From: Thermoflavimicrobium dichotomicum
GTDB lineage: Bacteria > Bacillota > Bacilli > Thermoactinomycetales > Thermoactinomycetaceae
Length of the DNA: 62,954 nt
Direction of reading: 5' to 3'
NCBI RefSeq assembly: GCF_900114055.1
Contig: NZ_FORR01000020.1
Span: 1 to 62,954 of the forward strand
Shown: one piece after another, positions 1 to 9,001 of the stretch
Layout of the letters: each line of letters opens with the position of its first letter
Position numbering within the stretch: position 1 is the first letter of the stretch
The notes under the pieces: model-generated
What the model saw: the letters and a program-made list of their open reading frames with translations, nothing else
Databases searched by the model: none
What the model was told of the DNA's origin: nothing
Program-made: the position numbers and the translations under genes

Positions 1-794
1 GACTTTGCTCTATTTCGAATATCCGTCAAATCTTCCATACGAATCATGCCAACACCGTTGGCAAGTGCATGGTCGATAATTTGACGGCTTATTTTATGAT
101 TTTGGTCTTTCATCCAGCGAGACTCTTTATTTTTAGACTTTTTGATTGCAGAAAGCTTTTTCGATTTCCCCAGTTTTTTTCTTTTAGCTGCAAAACGTCT
201 ACGTACAAAAGCAACCTGATTTCCTTTGAAAAACCATGATTTTGCGCCAACACTGGCGACAGCTATGTATTTTAATCCCAAATCAATCCCCATTACTTTT
301 GTTTCTTTTCGTTGTTCCACTTCAAAAGTGATTGAAATCGCGATATACCATTTTCCTTTTTTCCTGTATAGCTCGCTGGCCCCCTGTTTGACGGTTCCGT
401 TTAGGATTCTCTCCAACCATGCCTGCTGATAAGGACGGGCTACAACAGGTACACCGATCCGTTTTTCCAGGGTGAGAAAGGAAACCGTATAGAAGTCTCC
501 AACCTTTTCCACCTTGAGGTTCTGATTGTTGAAGCAACACCATAGCTTTTTGAATGATTTCGTGTTTTGGTTTTTCTTTTTTGATTTGACTTCCCGAATC
601 GTCTGGTTCACTACAGCAGACGGAAATTTCCCATAAGAAAACTCTTTGAAAATCTTACTGGTTGCTTTGTTCAACATTGGGTGAAGAAGTAGCCAGTTAG
701 CAAATGCTGTGTTTATTTCCGTCATTCGCTGATACATTTCCTGTTTGGCTTGAGTTGGCTTATGTAGTTCTAACCTTAGTGTGATCTTTGGCAT
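1..794 (-). CDS. tnpB: TnpB RNA-guided nuclease, truncated by the window edge
   Basis: The frame is open from an ATG at 794 to base 1, about 264 residues, and the gene continues outside the window. TnpB is the RNA-guided DNA endonuclease of IS200/IS605 elements. An N-terminal strand MPKITLRLELHKP is followed by a helical region and the RuvC-I motif GIDLGLKYIAVAS, with the catalytic Asp at about residue 200. The segment IRMEDLTDI near the edge supplies the RuvC-II Glu. The zinc ribbon and RuvC-III lie beyond the edge, so intactness cannot be judged. The start codon directly follows the tnpA stop at 795, giving the tnpA-tnpB order usual for the family. Confidence 0.9.
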   Translation of the reverse strand, partial: MPKITLRLELHKPTQAKQEMYQRMTEINTAFANWLLLHPMLNKATSKIFKEFSYGKFPSAVVNQTIREVKSKKKNQNTKSFKKLWCCFNNQNLKVEKVGDFYTVSFLTLEKRIGVPVVARPYQQAWLERILNGTVKQGASELYRKKGKWYIAISITFEVEQRKETKVMGIDLGLKYIAVASVGAKSWFFKGNQVAFVRRRFAAKRKKLGKSKKLSAIKKSKNKESRWMKDQNHKISRQIIDHALANGVGMIRMEDLTDIRNRAK

Positions 795-1187
795 CTATTC
801 CCCCCCTTTTTCTTTGTACTGCTTCACCGTTTCACTGGACACATTTCGATCAGTACTGACAAAGAAGGAACGAGTCCACAGACTTCGCAAATGGTTCAGA
901 TGCGAGAATTCCTGGCGAAGTTTTCTGGAAGTCACCCCTTTCAATTTCGCCATCATATCTGATGGAGAATCGGTTGGAAGACAATTCAAGAATAAATGAC
1001 AGTGGTCGGGCATTACTTCCATTGCCATGATATTCCACTGATTTTCCTTGCAGATTTGCTCTACAATTTCCTTCAATCGTTCTTCTACATTGTTTACCAG
1101 TACCTTACGGCGATATCTGGGACAAAAAACAAAATGATAGTTAATCAATGATACAGTCGTTTTTGTTCGTCTATACTCTTGACTCAT
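795..1187 (-). CDS. tnpA: IS200/IS605 family Y1 (HUH) transposase TnpA
   Basis: A 130-residue protein, the normal size of a Y1 single-strand DNA transposase. The YHFVFCPRYRRKVL start, the HUH metal motif in MPDHCHLFL (about residues 61-68), and a C-terminal helix carrying the nucleophilic Tyr in SETVKQYKEK are all visible, so it appears intact. It cuts and joins single-stranded transposon ends recognised through subterminal hairpins. tnpB follows immediately, so the two form one transposon unit. Confidence 0.93.
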   Translation of the reverse strand: MSQEYRRTKTTVSLINYHFVFCPRYRRKVLVNNVEERLKEIVEQICKENQWNIMAMEVMPDHCHLFLNCLPTDSPSDMMAKLKGVTSRKLRQEFSHLNHLRSLWTRSFFVSTDRNVSSETVKQYKEKGGE

Positions 1188-1301
1188 ACTATAACTGTAT
1201 CAATTTAATATTCAAACTAAAATAAAAAATTAAAAAATGGTTGCTCTAAGCATCCCCATGAAGGGGATACCGAGCAACGCCACCTTTCATCCCACGGCTA
1301 A

Positions 1302-1644
1302 AGCCCTATGCATTACCCATAAATATAGAGTCGCTTAGCGACTTTTATGGTTAACCTATCAATCGAGACAGACCCCCAATGAATCTTGTACTCTGGCTTT
1401 ATCTGAAAATGAGTGAGAGGACTCTTTATACTGCTATCCATCGAACTTCTTCCCTTCCTTCTGACCCATCTACTCTTTCCACTGCAGTTCGTTGGATTGC
1501 TAAATTAGGTGGGTTTCTTGGAAGGAAAAGTGATGGGGTCCCTGGTGCAAGAGTTCTTTGGCGAGGCTTTCAACGGCTTCAAGATTTGACTTTCATGTGG
1601 AATATTCTTCATCAATAAAACTCTTATGGGTAATGCATAGGGCT
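1302..1644. mobile_element. IS4-type relic flanked by 21-bp inverted repeats
   Basis: A perfect 21-bp inverted repeat (1302-1322, beginning AGCCCTATGCATTACCC, and 1624-1644) encloses about 300 bp. That interior encodes only the C-terminal end of an IS4/Tn5-like transposase, so this is an internally deleted insertion sequence. A hairpin (GAGTCGC/GCGACTT) lies just inside the left repeat. The right end interrupts a DUF4262-like gene. Confidence 0.65.
1379..1618 (+). pseudogene. IS4/Tn5-type transposase C-terminal remnant
   Basis: The frame encodes a segment like LGGFLGRKSDGVPGARVLW followed by RGFQRLQDL. This is the conserved C-terminus of IS4-family (Tn5-like) transposases, which carry GGFLGRKSDGEPG and LWRGWQRL. 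The DDE catalytic domain is missing, so this is a non-functional remnant. The true reading frame may begin upstream of the ATG used here. Confidence 0.7.
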
Positions 1645-1865
1645 AAAGCTAGTGGGCTTTCAGGCAGCATTCTGTAAAAAATCCCTTGTGCAATATCTGG
1701 ATCAAGGAATAACACGATTTGCAGATCGGGATGATGATAGCTTTCCATAAGGCCATGTGTATGAATATTGGCATAGCCATTTTCACCGGGAACAAAATGG
1801 ATATACCAGCTATGTTTGACCATCATCTCTTGTTCCCATGCTCTCAAATCATCGGGATGATTCAT
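1645..1865 (-). pseudogene. DUF4262-like gene cut by IS relic
   Basis: From an ATG at 1865 with ribosome site GGGAGG, the frame encodes about 74 native residues (MNHPDDLRAWEQEMMVKH, then GYANIHTHGL, HHPDLQIVLFLDP). The HTxGL and HPxLQ pattern resembles DUF4262. At 1644 the reading enters the IS inverted repeat and ends shortly after (stop near 1593), so the C-terminus is lost. DUF4262 genes often sit beside polymorphic toxin or immunity genes; the role here is unknown. Confidence 0.5.
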
Positions 1866-2014
1866 ATTTGTTCCTCCCATTTTAGACGAATAACAGGAAT
1901 TCTGCCATGAAACAAAGTGTCCTCGGGAATCCCTCGTGTTTGCAAAGGGATCTGCCTGGTCAGCAATGAATTCCCTTCAATAACCACTTCCAGCTTTTTT
2001 AAAATTCCACCCTA
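1862..2014 (-). pseudogene. C-terminal fragment of an unidentified gene
   Basis: A minus-strand frame without a usable start encodes about 48 residues (including LTRQIPLQTRGIPEDTLF and GRIPVIRLKWEEQI). It ends in a TGA overlapping the ATG of the DUF4262-like gene, an arrangement typical of translationally coupled genes. I do not recognise the family. It is probably the remaining 3' end of a gene whose 5' part was lost upstream, where repeats now lie. Confidence 0.3.
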
Positions 2015-2120
2015 TCTAACAAGTGAAGCCATTTCCTTTCCTCTTTCCCGTTTTCCCATCAGCTCAACCCATTTTTTGGCCATTTTTACAAAAAAGAGAG
2101 CTCTCCAAACGAGAGCTCAC

Positions 2121-2238
2121 AGCTTGTTGACAAAGTTTTCGAAATATGCCGGTTTTCCTTTTCCGTTTCACTCCCGTTGCTTAAAAACGAGCAAGAAGTC
2201 GTTCAACTGGAAAAGGAAAACCGGGTTTGTCAACGGCC
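2121..2238 (+). repeat. MITE-like palindromic repeat, copy 1
   Basis: About 115 bp. The ends carry TTGTTGACAAAG and TTTGTCAAC as terminal inverted repeats, with an inner inverted repeat CCGGTTTTCCTTTTCC / GGAAAAGGAAAACCGG. It is nearly identical to the copy at 9716-9835. No coding potential of its own. Confidence 0.8.
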
Positions 2239-2265
2239 TGAGAGCTCTCCAAACGAGAGCTCAGC

Positions 2266-2352
2266 TTGTTGACAAAGTTTCTTTATTGGCACAGGGACTC
2301 CTTTTCCGTTGCTCAACTGGAAAAGGAGCCCCTTGTTTTTCAACATTCTTTA
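2266..2352 (+). repeat. MITE-like repeat, shortened copy 2
   Basis: A shorter relative lying 145 bp after copy 1: it starts AGCTTGTTGACAAAG, has the inner arms CTCCTTTTCC / GGAAAAGGAG, and ends TTTTTCAAC. Both copies are preceded by the same 24-bp stretch containing GAGAGCTCTCCAAACGAGAG (2095 and 2241), so this is a local duplication that then diverged. Confidence 0.65.
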
Positions 2353-2402
2353 TAATTCCAAAAACAGGATCCATTTTTATGTAACCATATTTTATATCTT
2401 TT

Positions 2403-4169
2403 TTACATCTTGACTGCTTCTACTTCTTCAGGAACTTCCACCGGCAATTGCACAGAGAAAACCGTTCCCTTTCCTACCTGGCTACGAACAGTTACATTTC
2501 CCAAATGGGCATTGACCAAGTGCTTGACAATAGACAGTCCCAAGCCCGTACCCCCTGATTTGCCTTTGCCACGTGTTCTCGCTTTATCCGCTTTATAAAA
2601 GCGTTCAAACACAAAAGGCAAATCTTCTTCTGGAATACCTGTTCCGGTATCCTCCACTTCCAGAAAGATATGTTTGCCGCTTTGAAAAGCGCGTACGGTA
2701 ACGGCTCCGCCTTCTGGTGTATGGCGAATTGCATTGTCAATCAAATTGGTCAGCACTTGCTCAATCTTGTCTTCATCCCAGCGCACGATTGGCAGGTTTT
2801 CTGCTACTTCTCCCGTCACTTCCACGCCTCTTTCACGTGCAAGTGCCTGGAATTTCCGCACCACTCGTTGGATAAACTGCGTTACGTCAAGATGGGAAAG
2901 GTGCATCTGAATATGCCCCGCTTCCATCCGCGCCAAATCAAGCAACTCTCGCACGAGTCGCCCCATTCGCATGGATTCCTCGTTAATCACTTGTGCAATC
3001 TCTTTGATCTCCTCGGGCGACTGAGCAATATCATCGATGAGCGCTTCACTATATCCTTGAAGCATCGCCAGTGGTGTCCTGAGCTCATGCGACACATTGG
3101 CGACAAAGTCTTTCCGCATTTTATCCAGGCGGCGCTCTTCTGTCACATCCCGGAACACAGCGACCGCACCACGCAGTTGTCCCCGCGCATATAATGGAGC
3201 CATTACGACAGCCCATGTCCGACCTTGCTCGGTAATGTCTCCCACAATCTCTTTTTCTTCTTTGACGACCGTGTCAAAGAACTCCTTCAGTGGAGGAGGC
3301 AAGGTCGCTTTGAAAGACAAATTGCCAGGCTCTCGGAAAATGGCTAGCAAACGATCAGCTGGCGGATTGGTCATAATCACTTTTCCTTTGGCATTTAAAG
3401 TGATGACACCATCCGTCATGCTTCGCAAAATACTGGTCAATTGTTCTTTTTCATGGGAGAGCATATTGACCAAATCATCCAATTGTCCAGCCATTCGATT
3501 AAACGTTAATGTGAGATCCGCAATTTCATCCCGCTCATGCTCACGTACACGAACACGAGCACTGAAATCGCCTCGCGCAATTTTTTCTGCTGCTTTCTTC
3601 ATCTGGATTAACGGTTGGGTAATCCGTGATGACAAGAAGAAAGCAAAGATGGTCGTCAGGGCAATGGCAATTAATGCCGAGTAGAGAATCCACTTCTTGA
3701 TGTCTTCCTCAATGGATTCATTGAGCTGTTGATAGAAGACAACCGCTCCTGGCGCTCCATTTTTCAGGGAATAGGGTACAGCTACAAACATGATTTCATG
3801 ACCTGTTGAATTGATTTTTCCTGTACCTGTAAACTGTTTACCCTGACGAACTTGATTCATGTCCACTAACTGGAGAACATCTTCAGCCTCCTGTGGGGTA
3901 CTTGGCTTGGAGATCGATGTATCCACTGTCCCATTTGGTCCTACGACAACCATGTACGTATCGAAAATTCTTCCTACTTCCTGTACTTGGTTCAAGTTGA
4001 CATGTTTTGTTTTTACTTCATTGGCTAATCGTTCCAAGTTATGTTTATGCGTCCGATTATAGGATTTATCTACCTGTTGATTAAGAAACAGGCTTAATGC
4101 GATTAGAACTATAGATACAAGTAAGATAATCGTTAACCATAGCTTTCCTACTACACTTCTTAATATCAC
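2403..4169 (-). CDS. resE: ResE-type membrane sensor histidine kinase
   Basis: 588 residues. Two membrane helices (about 8-30 and 158-180) flank an extracytoplasmic sensor domain, followed by HAMP (about 180-235), PAS (about 245-345) and the kinase core. The H box is VSHELRTPLAML; N box DNAIRHT, G1 EDTGTGIP and G2 GGTGLGL are all present. It phosphorylates ResD in response to oxygen limitation, nitric oxide or redox state in Bacillus. The GTG start at 4169 overlaps the resD stop, indicating translational coupling. Length and order match the res/srr family. Confidence 0.93.
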   Translation of the reverse strand: MILRSVVGKLWLTIILLVSIVLIALSLFLNQQVDKSYNRTHKHNLERLANEVKTKHVNLNQVQEVGRIFDTYMVVVGPNGTVDTSISKPSTPQEAEDVLQLVDMNQVRQGKQFTGTGKINSTGHEIMFVAVPYSLKNGAPGAVVFYQQLNESIEEDIKKWILYSALIAIALTTIFAFFLSSRITQPLIQMKKAAEKIARGDFSARVRVREHERDEIADLTLTFNRMAGQLDDLVNMLSHEKEQLTSILRSMTDGVITLNAKGKVIMTNPPADRLLAIFREPGNLSFKATLPPPLKEFFDTVVKEEKEIVGDITEQGRTWAVVMAPLYARGQLRGAVAVFRDVTEERRLDKMRKDFVANVSHELRTPLAMLQGYSEALIDDIAQSPEEIKEIAQVINEESMRMGRLVRELLDLARMEAGHIQMHLSHLDVTQFIQRVVRKFQALARERGVEVTGEVAENLPIVRWDEDKIEQVLTNLIDNAIRHTPEGGAVTVRAFQSGKHIFLEVEDTGTGIPEEDLPFVFERFYKADKARTRGKGKSGGTGLGLSIVKHLVNAHLGNVTVRSQVGKGTVFSVQLPVEVPEEVEAVKM

Positions 4170-4882
4170 TCTTTCGGCACCTCTAATTTATAACCGACTC
4201 CCCATACGGTCGTAATCATTTGTGCTGCCCGTTTGGAAGCACGATTCAGTTTTTCGCGCAGACGTTTGACATGCGTATCAACCGTACGCAAATCACCGAA
4301 GAATTCATAATGCCAAACATCTCTTAACAAGGTTTCCCTTGTGAATACCTTGTCTGGAGATTTGGCAAGGTAATATAATAACTCGTATTCCTTTGGAGTA
4401 AGATTAATCACCTTTCCGCCTGCTTTGACCTCATGTGCATCATGGTCAATCTGCAGGTCAGGGAATACAATCACATTATGCGTTTCCATATTGGTAGAGA
4501 GATACGCAGTTGCAGAAGCCCGGCGTAAAACTGCCTTCACCCGATGAACCAGCTCACGTGGACTAAATGGTTTGACCACATAGTCATCGGTTCCGGATTC
4601 AAAACCTTCAATCCGATTGGCTTCTTCACCACGAGCCGTTAACATAATGATCGGTGTTGCTTTTTTCTTGCGAATCTCTTGACATACATTCAGACCATCC
4701 ATACCTGGAAGCATGAGATCCAGGAGAATCAGATCATAGTTTTTTTGAAATGCTTTCTCCAACGCTTCTTCGCCGTTTTCGGCTTCATCAATCTTGTAAC
4801 CCTCTCGCTCCAAATACATCCGGAGCAGTCTCCGAATCCTTACTTCATCATCCACAACCAAAATGACATACTGCCTATCCAT
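4166..4882 (-). CDS. resD: ResD-type OmpR-family response regulator
   Basis: 238 residues. The receiver domain (1-120) contains the acidic pair VVDDE, phospho-acceptor Asp in LILLDLMLPG, Thr in IIMLTARGE and Lys in VVKPFSPREL. The C-terminal winged helix (about 140-235) shows LTPKEYELLYYL and RTVDTHVKRLREKL. ResD activates respiratory, cytochrome c biogenesis and nitrate genes under oxygen limitation. Start ATG at 4882 follows GAGGTG. It lies directly after resC with about 60 bp between, as in Bacillus. Confidence 0.95.
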   Translation of the reverse strand: MDRQYVILVVDDEVRIRRLLRMYLEREGYKIDEAENGEEALEKAFQKNYDLILLDLMLPGMDGLNVCQEIRKKKATPIIMLTARGEEANRIEGFESGTDDYVVKPFSPRELVHRVKAVLRRASATAYLSTNMETHNVIVFPDLQIDHDAHEVKAGGKVINLTPKEYELLYYLAKSPDKVFTRETLLRDVWHYEFFGDLRTVDTHVKRLREKLNRASKRAAQMITTVWGVGYKLEVPKE

Positions 4883-4942
4883 GGTTTCACCTCATGTGAA
4901 CAATCAATCTTTTTCTTTACTTTTTACTCTATTTTATAACTT

Positions 4943-6145
4943 TTACGCATAAGAATGTAGACCGGAAATTACCAGATTAATTACAATTTGATTGAACATG
5001 ATGATCACAAACCCACCGACTGCCAACCATGAGGATTTTAAACCATGCCAACCACGCGATAATCTTAGATGTAGATAGGCACTGTAAAACAGCCACGTAA
5101 TCAGTGCCCAAACTTCTTTGGGATCCCATCCCCAAAAACGTCCCCACGCTTCATGGGCCCAGATCATCGCAAAAATCAATGCTCCCAAGGTGAAAACAGG
5201 GAAACCGATCGCAATCGAACGGTAACTGATCTCATCCAGCAATTCTGGATTCCATTTTTTCACCAGCGGATGAAGGATTTCCGATAGACGCTTACGTACC
5301 AACAGCCGGATCAGCGCATAAAGAATCAATCCAACAATGATCCCCCACAGTGTGGAATTCAGCTTACTGGCCGCATTTTGTCCTTTCATCCAGGCTGGAG
5401 CTTCAAATAATGGTTTCTTCATCCCCAAAAACGAATCCATCTGAATTACTTTTCCACCATGTGGACCCACGATCGGCGGAAGTTCATATTCCTGGACAGT
5501 CGGTTGATTATCGACCATATGTGCAAATGAAGCTTGATATCCGAATGAGCTGGATACAAAGCTGCTTAGAGTAAAGCTGATAAACATTAGGACAACTACT
5601 AAAGTTAATTCTAAGAATAAGGCATTTTTTCCTTTTTTCTGTGCACCCACTTGATTCACTAAATAGATTAATCCTGCGGCAAAACCAACCGCAAATGCAC
5701 CGGATCCCAAAGCGGCTACGGTTACATGGATATACAGCCAGTGGCTTTGAAGTGCTGGAATGAGTGGCTGTACATCTCTTGGAAACACAGAGGCATAAGC
5801 CAGGAGAATAACGGCCAGTGGCATCACAAATGCCCCTAATACCACTGTACGATAGATGAAAAAGATGATAATAAAAGCAAGTACAATCGTAAAACATAAA
5901 AACGCCGTAAATTCAAACATGTTACTGGTAGGGAAGTGACCACTGACAATCATGCGGGTAATGATAAAAGCGATCTGAAATACAACCCCCACAATGGCGA
6001 GTCCTACCGCAATATTGCCCCAACGGCGCTCTCTCTGTTTGGGCGCTTCACCTTTTTTACCTGAAATCCCCATTACAAAGGCGACGGATGACAAGAGATA
6101 AAGGAAAAAGGTACACAGCAATAAATTTTCCATAAGCCGTTCCAT
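4943..6145 (-). CDS. resC: ResC/CcsA-type cytochrome c biogenesis (haem handling) protein
   Basis: 400 residues with about eight membrane helices. The tryptophan-rich haem-handling motif reads WGRFWGWDPKEVWALITW, followed by YLHLRLSRGWHG, both diagnostic for CcsA/ResC. With ResB it forms the system II machine that delivers haem and attaches it to apocytochromes outside the membrane. ATG at 6145 after AGGTGGG is preferred to an upstream GTG that overlaps the ribosome site. It begins 12 bp after resB, so it is co-transcribed with it. Confidence 0.94.
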   Translation of the reverse strand: MERLMENLLLCTFFLYLLSSVAFVMGISGKKGEAPKQRERRWGNIAVGLAIVGVVFQIAFIITRMIVSGHFPTSNMFEFTAFLCFTIVLAFIIIFFIYRTVVLGAFVMPLAVILLAYASVFPRDVQPLIPALQSHWLYIHVTVAALGSGAFAVGFAAGLIYLVNQVGAQKKGKNALFLELTLVVVLMFISFTLSSFVSSSFGYQASFAHMVDNQPTVQEYELPPIVGPHGGKVIQMDSFLGMKKPLFEAPAWMKGQNAASKLNSTLWGIIVGLILYALIRLLVRKRLSEILHPLVKKWNPELLDEISYRSIAIGFPVFTLGALIFAMIWAHEAWGRFWGWDPKEVWALITWLFYSAYLHLRLSRGWHGLKSSWLAVGGFVIIMFNQIVINLVISGLHSYA

Positions 6146-6157
6146 TTTTATTCCCAC

Positions 6158-7720
6158 CTATTCTTGAATCAATTTTAAGTTGATCCCGATTTGCTTGGCG
6201 ATTTGATCCAGTTCACGGCGTAAAGAAAACCAGCTTTTATTGGTATGGGCTCCCAAATAAAGCACCCCGTCTTGATAACGGACCCAGACGCGGCGGTGAT
6301 GCCAGTAAAAGCCCATAACCAGACCAATCAAACAAATGATTCCTCCAACAAAAATAATTGGCAGACTCTTATCGACACGAACCATCAAACCCGAGCTTTG
6401 AGCCATTTCTAATCCAGCCAGATCAATATCATACTGATTGTTTGGCGTGAGCTGATCTGTGTTTTGTCCAGAAATGACCCACGATTTCTCCCCCTGTTTT
6501 TGGCCCTTTTTCTTCACTTCAAAGATAAACGCCGGACGGTTTGGCTCTTGGGACTCCGTAATCGGCCGTCCATCTTCAAGCGCAAAATCCGGATAATATT
6601 CCAAAGCCCGAATTTCGAGATCAGCTACCCGATATACCTGATCCGGTTTGATTTCACGCAAGTTTACTGCAAACTGGCCTAGCACTTTTTTTGTTTTCTT
6701 TTCTACCACTTTCAGTTTGATCGCTTTCGGTTCAACACGAAAATCCATTTGATAGAGGAGTAAATCTTTGTACTCCAATGGATGATTGACGAGAATCGAC
6801 TGTTTATGCACGGGTACCAGTTTTCCAGATGGATCTTTTTGATAAAGAACTGCATCCGTTTGGTACTTTTTTGGAACTCCTGCATATTCACCTTGATACG
6901 TTTCTAACTTAAACCTTTCATTTTTGACATAGTAAGGCATTTCAGGAACTTTAACCGTATCTCCTTCCCGAATATAAAGAGCCTGATCCAAATACCACCC
7001 TGGAACCAGAGAACGGAGGAGAACACCAAACAGGAAAATAATCAGGCCAATATGATTGATGTAAGGGCCCCATCGACTGATTCGCCCTTTTTCGGCGAGA
7101 ATCGAACCGTCTTCTTCACGGATGTGATAATAACGCTTTTTTAGTGCCTCTATTAACTTTTGCACCTTTTCCTCTTTTTCTTTCTGATCGATCGTTTCTT
7201 GATGAGAAATACGCTGGCGCAAAATAAAATCGGTGCTTTTAACCACCGTTTGATTCTTAAGTGCCCGATAAAGCGGAATCACACGATCCAAACTACAGAT
7301 TACCAGTGACACACCAATCATCGCAATCAGCGTGACAAACCACCAAGAGTTATACATATCCGAAAAACCTAATTGATAGTACCATTCTCCCCAAACTCCA
7401 TATTTCTCCTTATAAAAAAGTTCAGGGTTACTTGAACCGGTTAAGCGTTCTTGCGGAAAAATCGTGCCAATTCCAGCGGCAACAAGTGTAATGAGAATGA
7501 GAATCACAGCCACTTTTACGGAAGAGAAAAAACTCCAGATCTGGTCAATCCAGTTTTTTGTCTGTTTCTGAGAGCGACGCGCTGTTCCCTCATAACGCAT
7601 CTCGCGCTCAATGGTTTTCTTCTCTTTCATTTCTTCGGTAAGTGGTTTTCCGCAATGCTCGCATAAAATGGTACCAATGGGGTTATTGTGTCCACATTCA
7701 CATTTCGTATTTTCGATCAT
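6158..7720 (-). CDS. resB: ResB/Ccs1-type cytochrome c biogenesis protein
   Basis: 520 residues when started at the ATG at 7720 behind GGGGG; the frame extends upstream without a ribosome site. A small zinc ribbon (CECGHN..CEHCGK, residues 5-24) precedes the ResB membrane domain, with helices near residues 70-90, 120-140, 230-250 and a C-terminal helix around 460. The large extracytoplasmic domain lies between. It is the partner of ResC in system II cytochrome c maturation. The thiol oxidoreductase gene resA that precedes resB in Bacillus is absent here; rluB comes directly before. Confidence 0.92.
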   Translation of the reverse strand: MIENTKCECGHNNPIGTILCEHCGKPLTEEMKEKKTIEREMRYEGTARRSQKQTKNWIDQIWSFFSSVKVAVILILITLVAAGIGTIFPQERLTGSSNPELFYKEKYGVWGEWYYQLGFSDMYNSWWFVTLIAMIGVSLVICSLDRVIPLYRALKNQTVVKSTDFILRQRISHQETIDQKEKEEKVQKLIEALKKRYYHIREEDGSILAEKGRISRWGPYINHIGLIIFLFGVLLRSLVPGWYLDQALYIREGDTVKVPEMPYYVKNERFKLETYQGEYAGVPKKYQTDAVLYQKDPSGKLVPVHKQSILVNHPLEYKDLLLYQMDFRVEPKAIKLKVVEKKTKKVLGQFAVNLREIKPDQVYRVADLEIRALEYYPDFALEDGRPITESQEPNRPAFIFEVKKKGQKQGEKSWVISGQNTDQLTPNNQYDIDLAGLEMAQSSGLMVRVDKSLPIIFVGGIICLIGLVMGFYWHHRRVWVRYQDGVLYLGAHTNKSWFSLRRELDQIAKQIGINLKLIQE

Positions 7721-7827
7721 CCCATTTCCCCCCAGGCTTAAAACCAAACATTGTGAAATCCTAAACTTCATTATATCGCCATATTCTTCTTCCACCCGAC
7801 CCGAAAATTTGAAGATTATTTGAACGA

Positions 7828-8553
7828 TCAAGTCACAACCATTCCTAACATCTTTTTCAATCGTTTTAATTCCGCTGCAGTCAGTTCACGGGCTTGCCCT
7901 CTTTTTAACCCTTCCAGTGTCAAAAATGCCAAACGTGTACGGATCAGATGAAGCACAGGATGCCCCACTGCCTCACACATCCGTCGCACTTGACGGTTTC
8001 TGCCTTCATGGATAATCATTTCCAAACGTGTTGACGTTTCATCACTGGCAAGTACCCGGACTTTGGCTGGAGCGGTCAAGCCATCTTCCAGTCTGACACC
8101 TCGTCGAAGCAATTGCAGTGCTTCCCTGGATGGCTTTCCCTTGACAGTAACTTCATAACATTTATCTATTTCATATCTTGGATGAGCCAATCTGTTGGCC
8201 AATTCTCCATCATTGGTCAAGAGGAGCAACCCTTCGGTATCATAATCTAGGCGTCCTACCGGATATACCCGTTCAGGAATATGGCGAAAATAATCTGCCA
8301 CCACTTTTCGTCCCTGTGGATCAGACATACTTGTAATCACCCGTAATGGCTTATAAAAAAGAAATGTTCGCTTCTTCTCCAGCGTGATGCGTTTTCCTTT
8401 CACTTCGATCACATCGAGAAGTGGATCCACTTTTACTCCCAAAGTTTTGACCACTTGCCCGTTTACTCGAACATGTCCATTTAAAATCAACGCTTCACTT
8501 TGTCTTCGCGAGGCTATTCCTGCCTGGGCCATTACTTTCTGCAAGCGCTCCAT
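7828..8553 (-). CDS. rluB: 23S rRNA pseudouridine synthase, RluB family
   Basis: 241 residues. An N-terminal S4 RNA-binding domain (MERLQKVMAQAGIASRRQ, 1-60) is followed by the RsuA/RluB catalytic domain. The catalytic motif GRLDYDTEGLLLLTNDG carries the active Asp; later conserved stretches are EGRNRQVRRMCEAVGHPV and LIRTRLAFL. It isomerises a uridine in 23S rRNA helix 89 to pseudouridine. The ATG at 8553 is preferred because the upstream GTG (8562) lies inside the GGGGTG ribosome site. In Bacillus rluB also precedes the res operon. Confidence 0.93.
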   Translation of the reverse strand: MERLQKVMAQAGIASRRQSEALILNGHVRVNGQVVKTLGVKVDPLLDVIEVKGKRITLEKKRTFLFYKPLRVITSMSDPQGRKVVADYFRHIPERVYPVGRLDYDTEGLLLLTNDGELANRLAHPRYEIDKCYEVTVKGKPSREALQLLRRGVRLEDGLTAPAKVRVLASDETSTRLEMIIHEGRNRQVRRMCEAVGHPVLHLIRTRLAFLTLEGLKRGQARELTAAELKRLKKMLGMVVT

Positions 8554-8639
8554 CTTGTTCACCCCTTAGTCATCTTATCCATTTCAAGAGTTCTTCACAA
8601 GTACAACATATAATAATAGAAGATTTCAGTTCTCACCGT

Positions 8640-8756
8640 TCGTTGCCAAAGATTCCGTTGTATGCTGGTATTCCTTTTTCATTTCACTCCCGCTCTATAA
8701 AAACGAGCAAGAAGCCGTTCAACTGAAAAAGGAAAACCAGGTTTATAAATGGCCCT
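8640..8756 (+). repeat. MITE-like palindromic repeat, copy 3
   Basis: Diverged copy: GTTGCCAAAGATTCCGTTG at the left, the internal TTTCACTCCCGCTCTATAAA segment, then AACGAGCAAGAAGCCGTTC and GAAAAAGGAAAACCAGG. It occupies much of the 440-bp gap between rluB and the GNAT gene. The rest of that gap shows only a weak hairpin near 8888-8915. Confidence 0.75.
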
Positions 8757-9001
8757 CATGTTGCTGAACAAACCATCAGAAAGATGAAAACGGATAGCAT
8801 CACAAACAGTTTGGTACAATAATATTCATTCTAGTTTGTACTGCGATTGATCCAAACAACTCATCCCTTCTCACTAAACGAAAAGAGCCGGCTCCTATCG
8901 AAGGATTTCCGGCATCTTTCTTTACGTTAACATCTTTTGATCAGAAAAGCTATTATATAACGCTAAAAATATAAAAATCGGCGGAAATGTTGTTTCATTT
9001 T

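Larger units (their letters stand above)
1..1300 (-). mobile_element. IS200/IS605-type element (tnpA-tnpB), partial
   Basis: tnpA and tnpB lie head to tail on the minus strand. Upstream of tnpA at about 1252-1268 there is a short hairpin (ATCCCC/GGGGAT), in the position expected for the subterminal left-end hairpin that TnpA binds. The right end and any omega-RNA lie outside the window. The exact left boundary near 1300 is an estimate. Confidence 0.7.

Noticed and set aside
1917-2384. 155-residue plus-strand open frame
   Set aside because: It runs through two palindromic repeats and has no ribosome site; the sequence is the translated repeat.
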